A stretch of 64,000 nt of DNA from an uncultured Lactococcus sp. GTDB taxonomy: Bacteria; Bacillota; Bacilli; Lactobacillales; Streptococcaceae. A program made the translations under genes and the position numbers. The DNA is taken from NCBI RefSeq assembly GCF_934191625.1, contig NZ_CAKPUG010000003.1, forward strand, positions 1 through 64,000, read 5' to 3'. Shown one piece after another: positions 37,265 to 45,075 of the stretch; position 1 is the first letter of the stretch, and every line of letters begins with the position of its first letter. The notes under the pieces are model-generated. The model made no database searches. It had not been told where the DNA came from and saw nothing but the letters and a program-made list of their open reading frames with translations.

Positions 37265-37783
37265 TTAAAAAACGAACTGCTTATATGCTTCACGTGATTT
37301 ATTGTTTTCTTTCGCCTGCAGAACTTTACAGATAGCCTTATAAGACTCATTGAGTCCTACACCACCTTTTTTAGGCATTTTTACAATATCAATTACTTCT
37401 TTATAAGTGGAAATTAAAGCTTGGTTCTCTTCGGACATGGCGCAGACTACTTTAAGAGGTGTATTTTCTTGTATGTCTTGAGCAAGCTCCAATGACATTT
37501 TGGAAAACTCAGGATAGTTAAAGGAAGGGCCGCAAATAACACCTTCAATATTAAGTCGTTGCAACATCCCTTTTATCTTTCTTTGAGCAACACCTGGTGC
37601 TTCCTTATACGTTTGTTCTCCCATATAAATCGTAACCAATAAATTTTGTTCATGCTCAGTAAGTAAGGGTTTTAACGTCACTCCTGGACCAATCACTTCT
37701 TTTGTAGCAGTGAGTGGAACTGTTACATCATCCTTTGTCCCCACACCCGCTTGAATTTGATTTAAAATCATTACAAGTCTCAT
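37265..37783 (-). CDS. Small GrdB-like protein (glycine/sarcosine/betaine reductase component B, N-terminal half)
   Basis: The 172-residue protein aligns by eye with the first part of GrdB: LNQIQAGVGTKDDV (GrdB has NQFFAGIGGEEKAD), IGPGVTL, VTIYMGEQTYKEA (VICGDNYFAEN), ICGPSFNYPEF (IAGPAFNAGRY) and VCAMSEENQ (VTGMYEENPG). The second half of GrdB with its selenocysteine is missing. The stop is TAA, so no UGA read-through is involved. Cys residues occur in VICGPS and VVCAMS. A reductase role is not proven. It sits 10 bp after the PTS gene with AGGAGG before its ATG. Confidence 0.75.
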   Translation of the reverse strand: MRLVMILNQIQAGVGTKDDVTVPLTATKEVIGPGVTLKPLLTEHEQNLLVTIYMGEQTYKEAPGVAQRKIKGMLQRLNIEGVICGPSFNYPEFSKMSLELAQDIQENTPLKVVCAMSEENQALISTYKEVIDIVKMPKKGGVGLNESYKAICKVLQAKENNKSREAYKQFVF

Positions 37784-37792
37784 TTTATCCTC

Positions 37793-39163
37793 CTATAGAT
37801 TATCAAAACTCAACATTTCGTCTGTAATAGCTTCTAATTCTGCATCGGCAGCTTGCCGTTCTTCATTCATGTATTGTACATCCATAATTTTGATAAATGG
37901 AATATAAATAAATACGCCAATAATAAGCAAGACAAGCTGCAATAATGCCCCAGCCCAGTTAGTTGCTAAGAAACCTGAAATAATAATCGGCGTAGTCCAT
38001 GGAATTAAAACACCATTAGTGATGGGAACGAGATTAAGATTCATCATAATATATGAAACAATAATATTAAATGTTGGTACTAATACAAAAGGAATAAAAA
38101 TGAGAGGGTTGAGTACAATAGGGAGACCAAAAATAATCGGCTCATTTATCCCAAATATTCCCGGAACTAAAGCAAGCTTGCCTAACTCCTTAATCCGTTT
38201 TGAACGGCAAACAATCAGCATCGCAATTAACAAAGAAAGTGTTGATCCAGCACCTCCAAAAGTTGCAAATAAATCTTGAAATTGAGCATTTACAATATGT
38301 GGTGCACCTGTCCCATTTTTAAAATACTCTACGTTTTCAAGAGATAGCGTCAGCAAGATAGGATTAAAAACCGCACCCACGACTGAACTTCCGTTAACTC
38401 CGAAGAACCAGAAAACATGAAGAAAGATATAAGCAATAATCATTGCCCATACTGTATCCCCAAGGTGGAGCAACGGTATTTGTAAAAAGTTAAAAACTAA
38501 GTCAAAAGCATTTGTGCCAAAAATGTTCAATACCAAGTTCAGTGCAAAAAATATTAGCATGACAAAGGCACCTGGAATCAAAGCAGCGAAAGAATCCTCC
38601 ACCATTGGAGGTACACCTTCAGGCATTTTAATTACCCATTTTCTGTTGACGGCAAATTGATAAAGATTGACAGAAACAAAGGCGCAGATAATCCCGATAA
38701 AAATTCCTTTGGCTCCAACCCAGGATAGTGGGAGAGCTGTTAAAGTAGCCGTTACGGGATTTGCTACTCCCTCAACTGTTACCTCACCCGTAACCGAGTA
38801 GGGCATTAAAAGGAACCATGACATTAAGGTGACTGCAGCCCCAAAAATAGGATTGGCCTTAATTTCTTTTGCAAAAGAATAACCTATTCCTACTACTGCA
38901 AATACGGCCATTATCGTAAAGGTCGCATCTGCAGGCTTGGTAATCATTTCAGCTAAGGTCGTCCCTGTCTTACTATTAATAACCGTCGTTTCCAAAAAAT
39001 TAATCCATTGTGGGATAGGGAAATTTGCTAAAAGTAAAAAGAAAGATCCCGCAATCAATAGTGGTGTTGAAACGAGAAATCCATTTCTTATCGCAATAAG
39101 GTACTTGTTACGTCCAATTCTTTCAGCTAGGGGTAACATAATTTTTTCAAGCTTCGAAAACAT
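37793..39163 (-). CDS. PTS EIIC permease, lactose/cellobiose (CelB) family
   Basis: The 456-residue membrane protein has about 10 helices and the EIIC signature regions (AERIGRNKYLIAIRNGFLVSTPLLIAGSFFLL, FGINEPIIFGLPIVLNPLIFIPF). It would import and, with EIIA and EIIB proteins encoded elsewhere, phosphorylate a sugar or sugar conjugate. The true start is ATG 39163 with AAGGAG six bases upstream. The preceding TTG is part of the spacer. Neighbours suggest GlcNAc-asparagine or a similar glycoconjugate as substrate (inference). Confidence 0.9.
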   Translation of the reverse strand: MFSKLEKIMLPLAERIGRNKYLIAIRNGFLVSTPLLIAGSFFLLLANFPIPQWINFLETTVINSKTGTTLAEMITKPADATFTIMAVFAVVGIGYSFAKEIKANPIFGAAVTLMSWFLLMPYSVTGEVTVEGVANPVTATLTALPLSWVGAKGIFIGIICAFVSVNLYQFAVNRKWVIKMPEGVPPMVEDSFAALIPGAFVMLIFFALNLVLNIFGTNAFDLVFNFLQIPLLHLGDTVWAMIIAYIFLHVFWFFGVNGSSVVGAVFNPILLTLSLENVEYFKNGTGAPHIVNAQFQDLFATFGGAGSTLSLLIAMLIVCRSKRIKELGKLALVPGIFGINEPIIFGLPIVLNPLIFIPFVLVPTFNIIVSYIMMNLNLVPITNGVLIPWTTPIIISGFLATNWAGALLQLVLLIIGVFIYIPFIKIMDVQYMNEERQAADAELEAITDEMLSFDNL

Positions 39164-39179
39164 CAATTTCTCCTTCTAC

Positions 39180-40130
39180 CTATTCGATAGGTGCTTTAAT
39201 TCTTGCTTCATAAGCATTTAGCCAGTCTTGGCTAATGGGTTCTATTTTCGTCTTATGATTTACTTCTGGATGGGCGATAAAGATGCTCGGTTCTTGCTTT
39301 TGAGTAGCTACGCTAAAGGTAAACTCAACATTAGTGGCCACGCCCCAATTTCCCTCTTTATCTAGTGCAACTAGGGAAAAAGCTCCTGCTTTACCATATC
39401 TTTCTTTCAATTTATCTTCAAAAGTATATACCGCTTGGTCACAAGCTTCTTGTGGAGTATGTCCTTCAGACATGAGCCGTACGATTTCATATGATAAAAC
39501 TCCCTTCATCAAGTCTTCACCCAAACCTGTAGCTGTAGCACCTCCAACCTGGCTGTCTACATAAAAACCAGAACCAGATAAAGGGGAATCTCCAACCCTT
39601 CCGGATTTTTTCATAAAGAGACCAGAACTTGAAGTCCCTGCAACCATTTTTCTATTACTGTCTAATACAACCATGCCCACCGTATCATGGCCATCATAAG
39701 CTGAAAGTCCTGTCCGCTTCATTTCTTCTAAACGTTTCTCCCAAATTTTTTGGGCACGTTCTGTTAACATTTTTTTCTGCTTAAATCCTGCTTCAATGGC
39801 ATATTGTCTGGCCCCTGGACCAACTCGCATACTATTGAACTTTTCCTCAGATAATGCTCTAGCTACTGCAATGGGATTAGCAATGTCAGTAATACCTGCT
39901 ACTGCGCCAATTTTAAAACTATCTCCATCCATATAAGCAGCATCCATTTCTAAAATTCCTGCTTCATTTGGTAGTCCCCCATACCCGACGGATTTATAAT
40001 AAGGATAATCTTCAACAACTCTTATCGCTTGTTCTAAAGCTTCTCCCGCTTCTCCTCCTTTTCTCAAAATTCCTTCAGCTTTGCAGACTCCATCATGAGC
40101 CATTCGCCATGTTGCAATAATTCCCCACAT
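39180..40130 (-). CDS. N4-(beta-N-acetylglucosaminyl)-L-asparaginase / isoaspartyl peptidase family (Ntn hydrolase)
   Basis: The 316-residue enzyme is of the type that self-cleaves before a catalytic Thr. The motif SAYDGHDTVGMVVLD holds the HDTVG site with Thr as nucleophile, near residue 147. Further conserved parts are GGLPNEAGILEMDAAYMDG, RVGDSPLSGSGFYVD and GGATATGLGED. The GLPNE and RVGDSP blocks fit glycosylasparaginase better than plain isoaspartyl peptidase. It would split GlcNAc-Asn into aspartate and a glycosylamine that decays to GlcNAc. There is no signal peptide. It is the first gene of the five-gene operon with AAAGGAGG before ATG. Confidence 0.85.
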   Translation of the reverse strand: MWGIIATWRMAHDGVCKAEGILRKGGEAGEALEQAIRVVEDYPYYKSVGYGGLPNEAGILEMDAAYMDGDSFKIGAVAGITDIANPIAVARALSEEKFNSMRVGPGARQYAIEAGFKQKKMLTERAQKIWEKRLEEMKRTGLSAYDGHDTVGMVVLDSNRKMVAGTSSSGLFMKKSGRVGDSPLSGSGFYVDSQVGGATATGLGEDLMKGVLSYEIVRLMSEGHTPQEACDQAVYTFEDKLKERYGKAGAFSLVALDKEGNWGVATNVEFTFSVATQKQEPSIFIAHPEVNHKTKIEPISQDWLNAYEARIKAPIE

Positions 40131-40147
40131 ATACCCTCCTTTTGTTA

Positions 40148-40206
40148 TATACTTTATAGTATATACTAGTTGTATATATTGTAAATTAAACGCTTACATT
40201 TGTCAA
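40148..40206 (-). promoter_or_regulatory. Promoter, cre and palindromic operator of the glycosylasparaginase operon
   Basis: Minus strand: TTGACA (40206-40201), 17 bp, TACAAT (40183-40178). A cre-like TGTAAGCGTTTAAT (40198-40185) fills the spacer. Downstream, TATACTTTATAGTATA (40148-40163) is a perfect inverted repeat and overlaps a second palindrome, AGTATATACT (40158-40167). This is a likely operator for the operon's GntR protein. Confidence 0.85.
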
Positions 40207-40210
40207 GATA

Positions 40211-40250
40211 AAAATAAAAATAGAGAAACAGTCCCGCTCTCTATTTTTAT
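40211..40250 (-). terminator. recQ terminator
   Basis: AAAAATAGAGA pairs with TCTCTATTTTT around 11 bases, followed by TATTTTTATC on the minus strand. Confidence 0.8.
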
Positions 40251-40252
40251 TT

Positions 40253-42031
40253 TTATCTTTGGTTATAGATGTTTAACGCTTCTAGAAACACTTGTCCGTA
40301 TTTTTTCAACTTTACTTGGCCCACACCAGAAACTTCTAAAAATGTTTCTTCGTCTAAAGGCATAATTCTTGCCATTTCTTTCAATGAAGCATCTGAAAAT
40401 ATCATAAAAGGAGGAACACCTTCTGCTTTAGCTATATCAAGACGTAATGTACGTAATTCCTCAAACAGCTCCAAATTAAATGTCCCACTAGCTTCAGCTT
40501 TTTGCTTATCAAGATTTAAAGCAACACGTCGCCAAACTTGTTCTTTTCCTTGTAGCACAGCTATTCCTCGCTCCGAAACCCCAAGTAAGGGAAACTTACC
40601 TGCAGACACAGCTAAATAACCTTCTCCTGCTAAAAAATCAATCAGTTCTCCAACTGCTTTTTGCGAATAACCCTTCATTATACCGAACGTTGAGAGTTTT
40701 TCAAAATTCCAACGTGCCAAGTTTTTATTTTTGGATCCTACTAAAACTTGTGCTACAGCTGTTTTTCCAAAACGTTGTTCCATCCGAATGACACATGACA
40801 TAACTTTTTGGGCATCAAGGGTCACATCTGTACGTTCACGGTCATCTAAACAATTGGAACATTTGTGACAATCTACTCCCTCATCCCCAAAGTACTGCAA
40901 AATATAGCCTTGCAGACAAGTTTCAGAACTTGTGTAGCCTTGCATCTGTCTAAGCTTCTCGTATTCTTGTTCCTTATGTTGCTCACTTCCTTCTCCTTGC
41001 TCAATTAAGAAGTTTCTGAGGCGAACATCATTAGGAGAAAATAGTAATATAGCATCTGAATCGAGACCATCACGGCCAGCCCGTCCAGCTTCTTGGTAGT
41101 AAGCTTCAATAGTAGCAGGCATACCATAATGGATCACAAAACGAACATTGCTCTTATTTATCCCCATCCCAAACGCATTTGTTGCAACCATAATGGGGAC
41201 TTCATCGTAAAGAAAATCTTCTTGATTTTCTTGGCGTTCCCTCTCTGTTAAACCGGCATGATAACGTTTGGCAGAAAAATTGTTTCGATTTAACCACTCT
41301 GTAACTTCTTCTACTTCTTTACGTGTGTTGGCGTAGATAATGCCTGATTCATCTGTATGTGCTTTTAAATAAGACTTTAAAAAATCCCGTTTATCTTTTC
41401 CTTTAACAACTTCAAAGCGTAAGTTTTCACGTAAAAAGCCTGTTTTAACAGTATTATCTTCAGTTATACGTAATAATTCTTGAATATCTGCAGACACCCG
41501 AGGCGTGGCTGTAGCTGTTAGTGCGAGAAGTGTTGGTGAAGTAGGCAAATCAGCTAAACGCTTCGCAAAAGTAACATATGAAGGTCTAAAATCATGCCCC
41601 CATTGGGAGATACAGTGTGCTTCATCGATCGCAACTAAGTCGATAGGAAGATGTTGTAAAAAATAGTTAAAAGACTCTGATTCAAACCTCTCAGGGGCAA
41701 CAAATAAAATCTTAACATCGCCATTTTCAATCTGTTGCATTCGAAAATAAGCTTCTTGCTCATCTACTGTCGAATTAATGAATGTTGCTGGTATATTTGC
41801 AATATTTAGCTGATCCACCTGATCCTTCATCAGAGAAATTAAAGGCGAGACCACAAGAGTTACGCCTTCTTGTAAAAGAGCAGGTAATTGATAGCAAATG
41901 GATTTCCCTGCACCTGTCGGCAATATCCCCAGAGTATCTTTTCCCTGTAGAACTTGCTCTATTATTTGTTTTTGTCCTTGACGGAAACTTTCATAGCCAA
42001 ATATTTCCTTGAGTTTTGCTTCTAAATTCAT
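40253..42031 (-). CDS. recQ: ATP-dependent DNA helicase RecQ
   Basis: This 592-residue 3'-5' helicase acts in recombination and fork repair. Walker A ILPTGAGKSICYQLPAL, DEAH box VAIDEAHCISQWGHDFRP, motif VI EAGRAGRDGLDS, the RecQ zinc-binding cysteines (around CLQGYILQYFGDEGVDCHKCSNC) and a C-terminal HRDC domain (ELRTLRLDIAKAEGVPPFMIFSD) are all present. Confidence 0.94.
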   Translation of the reverse strand: MNLEAKLKEIFGYESFRQGQKQIIEQVLQGKDTLGILPTGAGKSICYQLPALLQEGVTLVVSPLISLMKDQVDQLNIANIPATFINSTVDEQEAYFRMQQIENGDVKILFVAPERFESESFNYFLQHLPIDLVAIDEAHCISQWGHDFRPSYVTFAKRLADLPTSPTLLALTATATPRVSADIQELLRITEDNTVKTGFLRENLRFEVVKGKDKRDFLKSYLKAHTDESGIIYANTRKEVEEVTEWLNRNNFSAKRYHAGLTERERQENQEDFLYDEVPIMVATNAFGMGINKSNVRFVIHYGMPATIEAYYQEAGRAGRDGLDSDAILLFSPNDVRLRNFLIEQGEGSEQHKEQEYEKLRQMQGYTSSETCLQGYILQYFGDEGVDCHKCSNCLDDRERTDVTLDAQKVMSCVIRMEQRFGKTAVAQVLVGSKNKNLARWNFEKLSTFGIMKGYSQKAVGELIDFLAGEGYLAVSAGKFPLLGVSERGIAVLQGKEQVWRRVALNLDKQKAEASGTFNLELFEELRTLRLDIAKAEGVPPFMIFSDASLKEMARIMPLDEETFLEVSGVGQVKLKKYGQVFLEALNIYNQR

Positions 42032-42055
42032 CTTTTCCTATTATACGTTTAATAC

Positions 42056-42087
42056 TAAAAAAATTCACGAACAAAAGTGAATTTTTT
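42056..42087 (-). terminator. copA terminator
   Basis: AAAAAATTCAC pairs with GTGAATTTTTT around an 8-base loop, beyond the copA stop. Confidence 0.9.
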
Positions 42088-42106
42088 CTTTTATTTTTAG
42101 AATACC

Positions 42107-44194
42107 TTAAATTTTTGTCTTCGTCAAAAGTAAAGAATTCAAAATTACAGAAACACTGGATAAGCTCATCGCTGCTGCAGCAATCATTGGGTTGAGTAAA
42201 CCAAAAGCTGCTAATGGTATGCCAATAATATTGTAGATGAAAGCCCAAAAATAATTTTGTTTAATTTTTCGTAGTGTTTTTTGAGAGATTTTAAATAGGT
42301 CGAGTAATTTATGAATCTTCCCACCCATAATTGTCACATCACCAGCTTCCATCGCAATGTCTGAACCTGTTGCCATGGCAACACCGACAGTACTACTTGC
42401 TAAGGCAATAGCATCGTTGATCCCGTCCCCTACCATAATGGAATGTGATGTTTCTTGGACAATTTTAGCTTTCTCTTCAGGTGATAGATTACTTTTCACT
42501 TCATCCAATTGGACGAGTTCTTGGATTTTTTTAGCAGAATCTTCATTGTCCCCTGTCAACATCACAGTTTTAATGCCGGTTTTCTTCAGTGCAGCTACGG
42601 TCTGCACACTTTCTTGCTTAATTGAAGATTTAAAGGTTGCTGTAGCTATATGGCTTACATCATCCGCAAGATAAATAACAGTATCTGTGCTTGATGTGAC
42701 ATCATACCCGTGCTCTTCCATAAGCTTTGCATTTCCTGCATAATATTTACGACCATTTATTTCTCCTGAAAGTCCCCGGCCGGCAATTTCTTTAAGGTTT
42801 TCTACGCGATAAACTTCCTCAGCTTTTACGGCTTGAGCTAACGGATGGTGCGAATGACTTTCTAAACTTGCTAAAATTTTAAACGCTTCATCGTTACCTT
42901 CAAACTGAGCCAAATCAAATTCTCCAGTTGTGATTGTGCCTGTCTTATCAAAGAAAACTGTCTTAACACTATTTGTCAGTTCTAAAGCATTGGCATTCTT
43001 TAGGAGCAAACCATTCTTGGCAGCAAGTCCTGTTCCTGAAATAATTGCGGTTGGTGTCGCTAAACCAAGTGCACATGGGCATGCAATAACCAATGTGGCC
43101 ACAGCATGCATAATAGCAGTCAGTAATGTCCCTGTAAAAACCCACGTTGCCACAAAAGTAATAAGTGAGATCACCAAAACAATTGGGACAAAAATATTTG
43201 AGATTTTATCCGCAAATTTTTGAATATCTGGTTTTGAGGCTTGCGCTTCTTCCATCATTTCAACCATCCGAGAAATAGTCGAATCGTTAACGTCTCGAAC
43301 AACAACAGCCTTAATGGACCCGTCTAAATTCACAGCTCCTTCAAATAATGTGTCATCGTTCCCTTTAACCACTGGTAGAGATTCGCCAGTCAAGTGACTT
43401 TCGTCAAAAGATGCTTTTCCCTTTAGAATCATTGCATCTAAAGGTACCTTCTCTCCCGGATAAATTTGAATGACATCACCGATTTGGACTTCTTCAAGTG
43501 GCCGCTCACCTTCTTCTGTGTGAACCATTTTGACCCGACTACTCATCAAACTAGTGATTGCCTGAGTTGTTTTTTCCTTGGCATTATGCTCAAGCACCTT
43601 CCCTAAAACAACCAAGGTGATAATTACCATAGCTGATTCGAAATTTAAAGCATTCTCTTGTCCTAAAAATACCGCTAAAATTAAACTCGAAAAATAAGCA
43701 ACACTAGTGCCGAGGGCTACGAGAACATCCATATTTGCATTGCCATTTTTTAAGGCATGGTAAGCACCTACATAAAAGCGCCAGCCGACAATAAATTGTA
43801 CAGGTGTTGCGAGGATAAACTGCAAAACAGGATTATGTAAAAACGTCAAATAATGTGTGCCCAAAAAACTTTCAAACATGGCAAGAACTAAAGGCATAGT
43901 CAAAATAATTGACACAATCAATGACAGCCGTAAATTACGATTCCTTCTAACCGCTTGAGCTGCAATTTTTTCTTGATGGGCTTTATCATTCACGATGGCT
44001 CCATAGCCTACTTTTTCAACTATATTTATCACATCTTGATCACTAATGCTATCATCAAAGATGACTTTTGCTTTCTCTGTTGCCAAGTTGACGGTCGCCT
44101 CTTGAATCTTATTCGAGTTATTCAATGCTTTGGATACAGTATTTACACAATTTGCGCAGGTCATACCAGTGATGACAAAGTTTTGACTTCTCAT
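42107..44194 (-). CDS. copA: Copper-exporting P1B-type ATPase CopA
   Basis: This 695-residue pump expels Cu(I). It has one N-terminal metal-binding domain (ITGMTCANCV, residues 8-17), the ion-pathway motif CPCALGLATPTAI, the phosphorylation site DKTGTIT, SHHPLAQA, and the hinge MVGDGINDAIAL. I choose ATG 44194 (MRSQNFVITG), since AAGGAG lies six bases before it. The upstream TTG would add two residues. It follows copZ, and the gap carries its own cop box and a hairpin. Confidence 0.95.
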   Translation of the reverse strand: MRSQNFVITGMTCANCVNTVSKALNNSNKIQEATVNLATEKAKVIFDDSISDQDVINIVEKVGYGAIVNDKAHQEKIAAQAVRRNRNLRLSLIVSIILTMPLVLAMFESFLGTHYLTFLHNPVLQFILATPVQFIVGWRFYVGAYHALKNGNANMDVLVALGTSVAYFSSLILAVFLGQENALNFESAMVIITLVVLGKVLEHNAKEKTTQAITSLMSSRVKMVHTEEGERPLEEVQIGDVIQIYPGEKVPLDAMILKGKASFDESHLTGESLPVVKGNDDTLFEGAVNLDGSIKAVVVRDVNDSTISRMVEMMEEAQASKPDIQKFADKISNIFVPIVLVISLITFVATWVFTGTLLTAIMHAVATLVIACPCALGLATPTAIISGTGLAAKNGLLLKNANALELTNSVKTVFFDKTGTITTGEFDLAQFEGNDEAFKILASLESHSHHPLAQAVKAEEVYRVENLKEIAGRGLSGEINGRKYYAGNAKLMEEHGYDVTSSTDTVIYLADDVSHIATATFKSSIKQESVQTVAALKKTGIKTVMLTGDNEDSAKKIQELVQLDEVKSNLSPEEKAKIVQETSHSIMVGDGINDAIALASSTVGVAMATGSDIAMEAGDVTIMGGKIHKLLDLFKISQKTLRKIKQNYFWAFIYNIIGIPLAAFGLLNPMIAAAAMSLSSVSVILNSLLLTKTKI

Positions 44195-44214
44195 TTCCAA
44201 CTCCTTTTTAAATT

Positions 44215-44224
44215 TACAATTGTA
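44215..44224. promoter_or_regulatory. Cop box between copZ and copA
   Basis: TACAATTGTA matches TACANNTGTA and lies 20 bases before the copA ATG, suggesting a second CopY-controlled point in the operon. Confidence 0.6.
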
Positions 44225-44241
44225 AACAATTGAATTCTGAG

Positions 44242-44265
44242 AAAACTGCCCCTTAGGACAGCCTT
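44242..44265 (-). terminator. Hairpin between copZ and copA (possible attenuator)
   Basis: Minus strand AAGGCTGTCC and GGGGCAGTTTT pair with several G-U pairs, followed by TTTTC. It directly follows the copZ stop and may lower copA transcription relative to copZ. Confidence 0.45.
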
Positions 44266-44266
44266 C

Positions 44267-44476
44267 TTATTTTACTAATTCGTAGCCGGCTTCTTTAACA
44301 GCCATTGCTAAATCTTCAATTGGTGTTGTTTCTGCATCAAATTTAACAAGTGCTTCATTCTTTTTTAATGAGACTTTGGCTGATTTCACACCCTCAAGCC
44401 CTTCAAGAGCTGAAGTGACATGCATTGCACAGTGGTCACAAGTCATACCTTTGATTGCAAATTTTTCTTTTTCCAT
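44267..44476 (-). CDS. copZ: Copper chaperone CopZ
   Basis: The 69-residue heavy-metal-associated domain has the metal site GMTCDHCAMHV at about 9-19. It carries Cu(I) to CopA and CopY. The protein is nearly all HMA fold, and length is normal. It lies 15 bp after copY. Confidence 0.95.
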   Translation of the reverse strand: MEKEKFAIKGMTCDHCAMHVTSALEGLEGVKSAKVSLKKNEALVKFDAETTPIEDLAMAVKEAGYELVK

Positions 44477-44491
44477 TATCTTTCCTCCATA

Positions 44492-44932
44492 TTAGCTGAC
44501 ATGCTGGCAGCTACAAGAATTAAAATTTTCTAAACATGTACAAGTTGTTTCTTGAACTGTTTCTTTATTTTTTAACGCTTCTTGCAAACTTGCTACATCT
44601 TCGGAAGTCAAGTTTGACAAGGCGATCATATCGGCTAAGAGCTTCACTTGCTTGGTTTCACAAACCTTTTCAAGTAAAGACTGTCCCATCATTTGAATAG
44701 CTGTACATTCTGCCATTAAAGGACGATAAACAAATTTACGTCCTTCCTTTTCAGTACTTAGCATTCCCTTTTTCACGAGGCGCCCCAGCAATGTTTTAAC
44801 TGTTGCTAGAGACCAATCCAAATCGGGCGAAATTTGACAAGAGATCTCATCAACTCGTGCTTCGCCGAGCGACCATATAACGCGCATAACTATCAATTCT
44901 GCATTTGATATATTAAATTCTGTTTCGTTCAT
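44492..44932 (-). CDS. copY: Copper-responsive repressor CopY/CopR
   Basis: The 146-residue BlaI/CopY-type winged-helix protein (NAELIVMRVIWSLGEARVDEI and WSLATVKTLLGRLVKKGML) ends in a cysteine hook, CTCLENFNSCSC. The hook has six residues between the CxC pairs instead of the usual four. Copper transferred from CopZ displaces zinc and releases the operator. AAGGAG precedes the ATG. It is the first gene of copYZA. Confidence 0.93.
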   Translation of the reverse strand: MNETEFNISNAELIVMRVIWSLGEARVDEISCQISPDLDWSLATVKTLLGRLVKKGMLSTEKEGRKFVYRPLMAECTAIQMMGQSLLEKVCETKQVKLLADMIALSNLTSEDVASLQEALKNKETVQETTCTCLENFNSCSCQHVS

Positions 44933-44957
44933 TGGCGCTCCTTACTTTATTTTTACT

Positions 44958-44994
44958 ACAATTATAGTTTACAACTGTAAACTATAATTGTCAA
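44958..44994 (-). promoter_or_regulatory. copYZA promoter and cop operator
   Basis: A 34-bp palindrome (arms of 16 bp, 44958-44973 and 44976-44991) is centred on the cop box TACAACTGTA (44970-44979). On the minus strand TTGACA (44994-44989), 17 bp, TAACT-like TAAACT (44971-44966) form a promoter covered by it. Confidence 0.88.
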
Positions 44995-45018
44995 GTCACA
45001 ACTCTGTATTATAAATAA

Positions 45019-45058
45019 AAAAAACCTTTAAGGCAAGTATAGACTTTCAAAAAGGTTT
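45019..45058 (-). terminator. Terminator of the serine dehydratase operon
   Basis: AAACCTTT and AAAGGTTT pair around a long loop of about 21 bases, followed by eight Us on the minus strand. Confidence 0.7.
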
Positions 45059-45075
45059 ATTTATTATCAATATTA

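Noticed and set aside
37265..37783. Selenoprotein with UGA read-through for the GrdB-like gene
   Set aside because: The stop is TAA and no frame continues into a second GrdB half.
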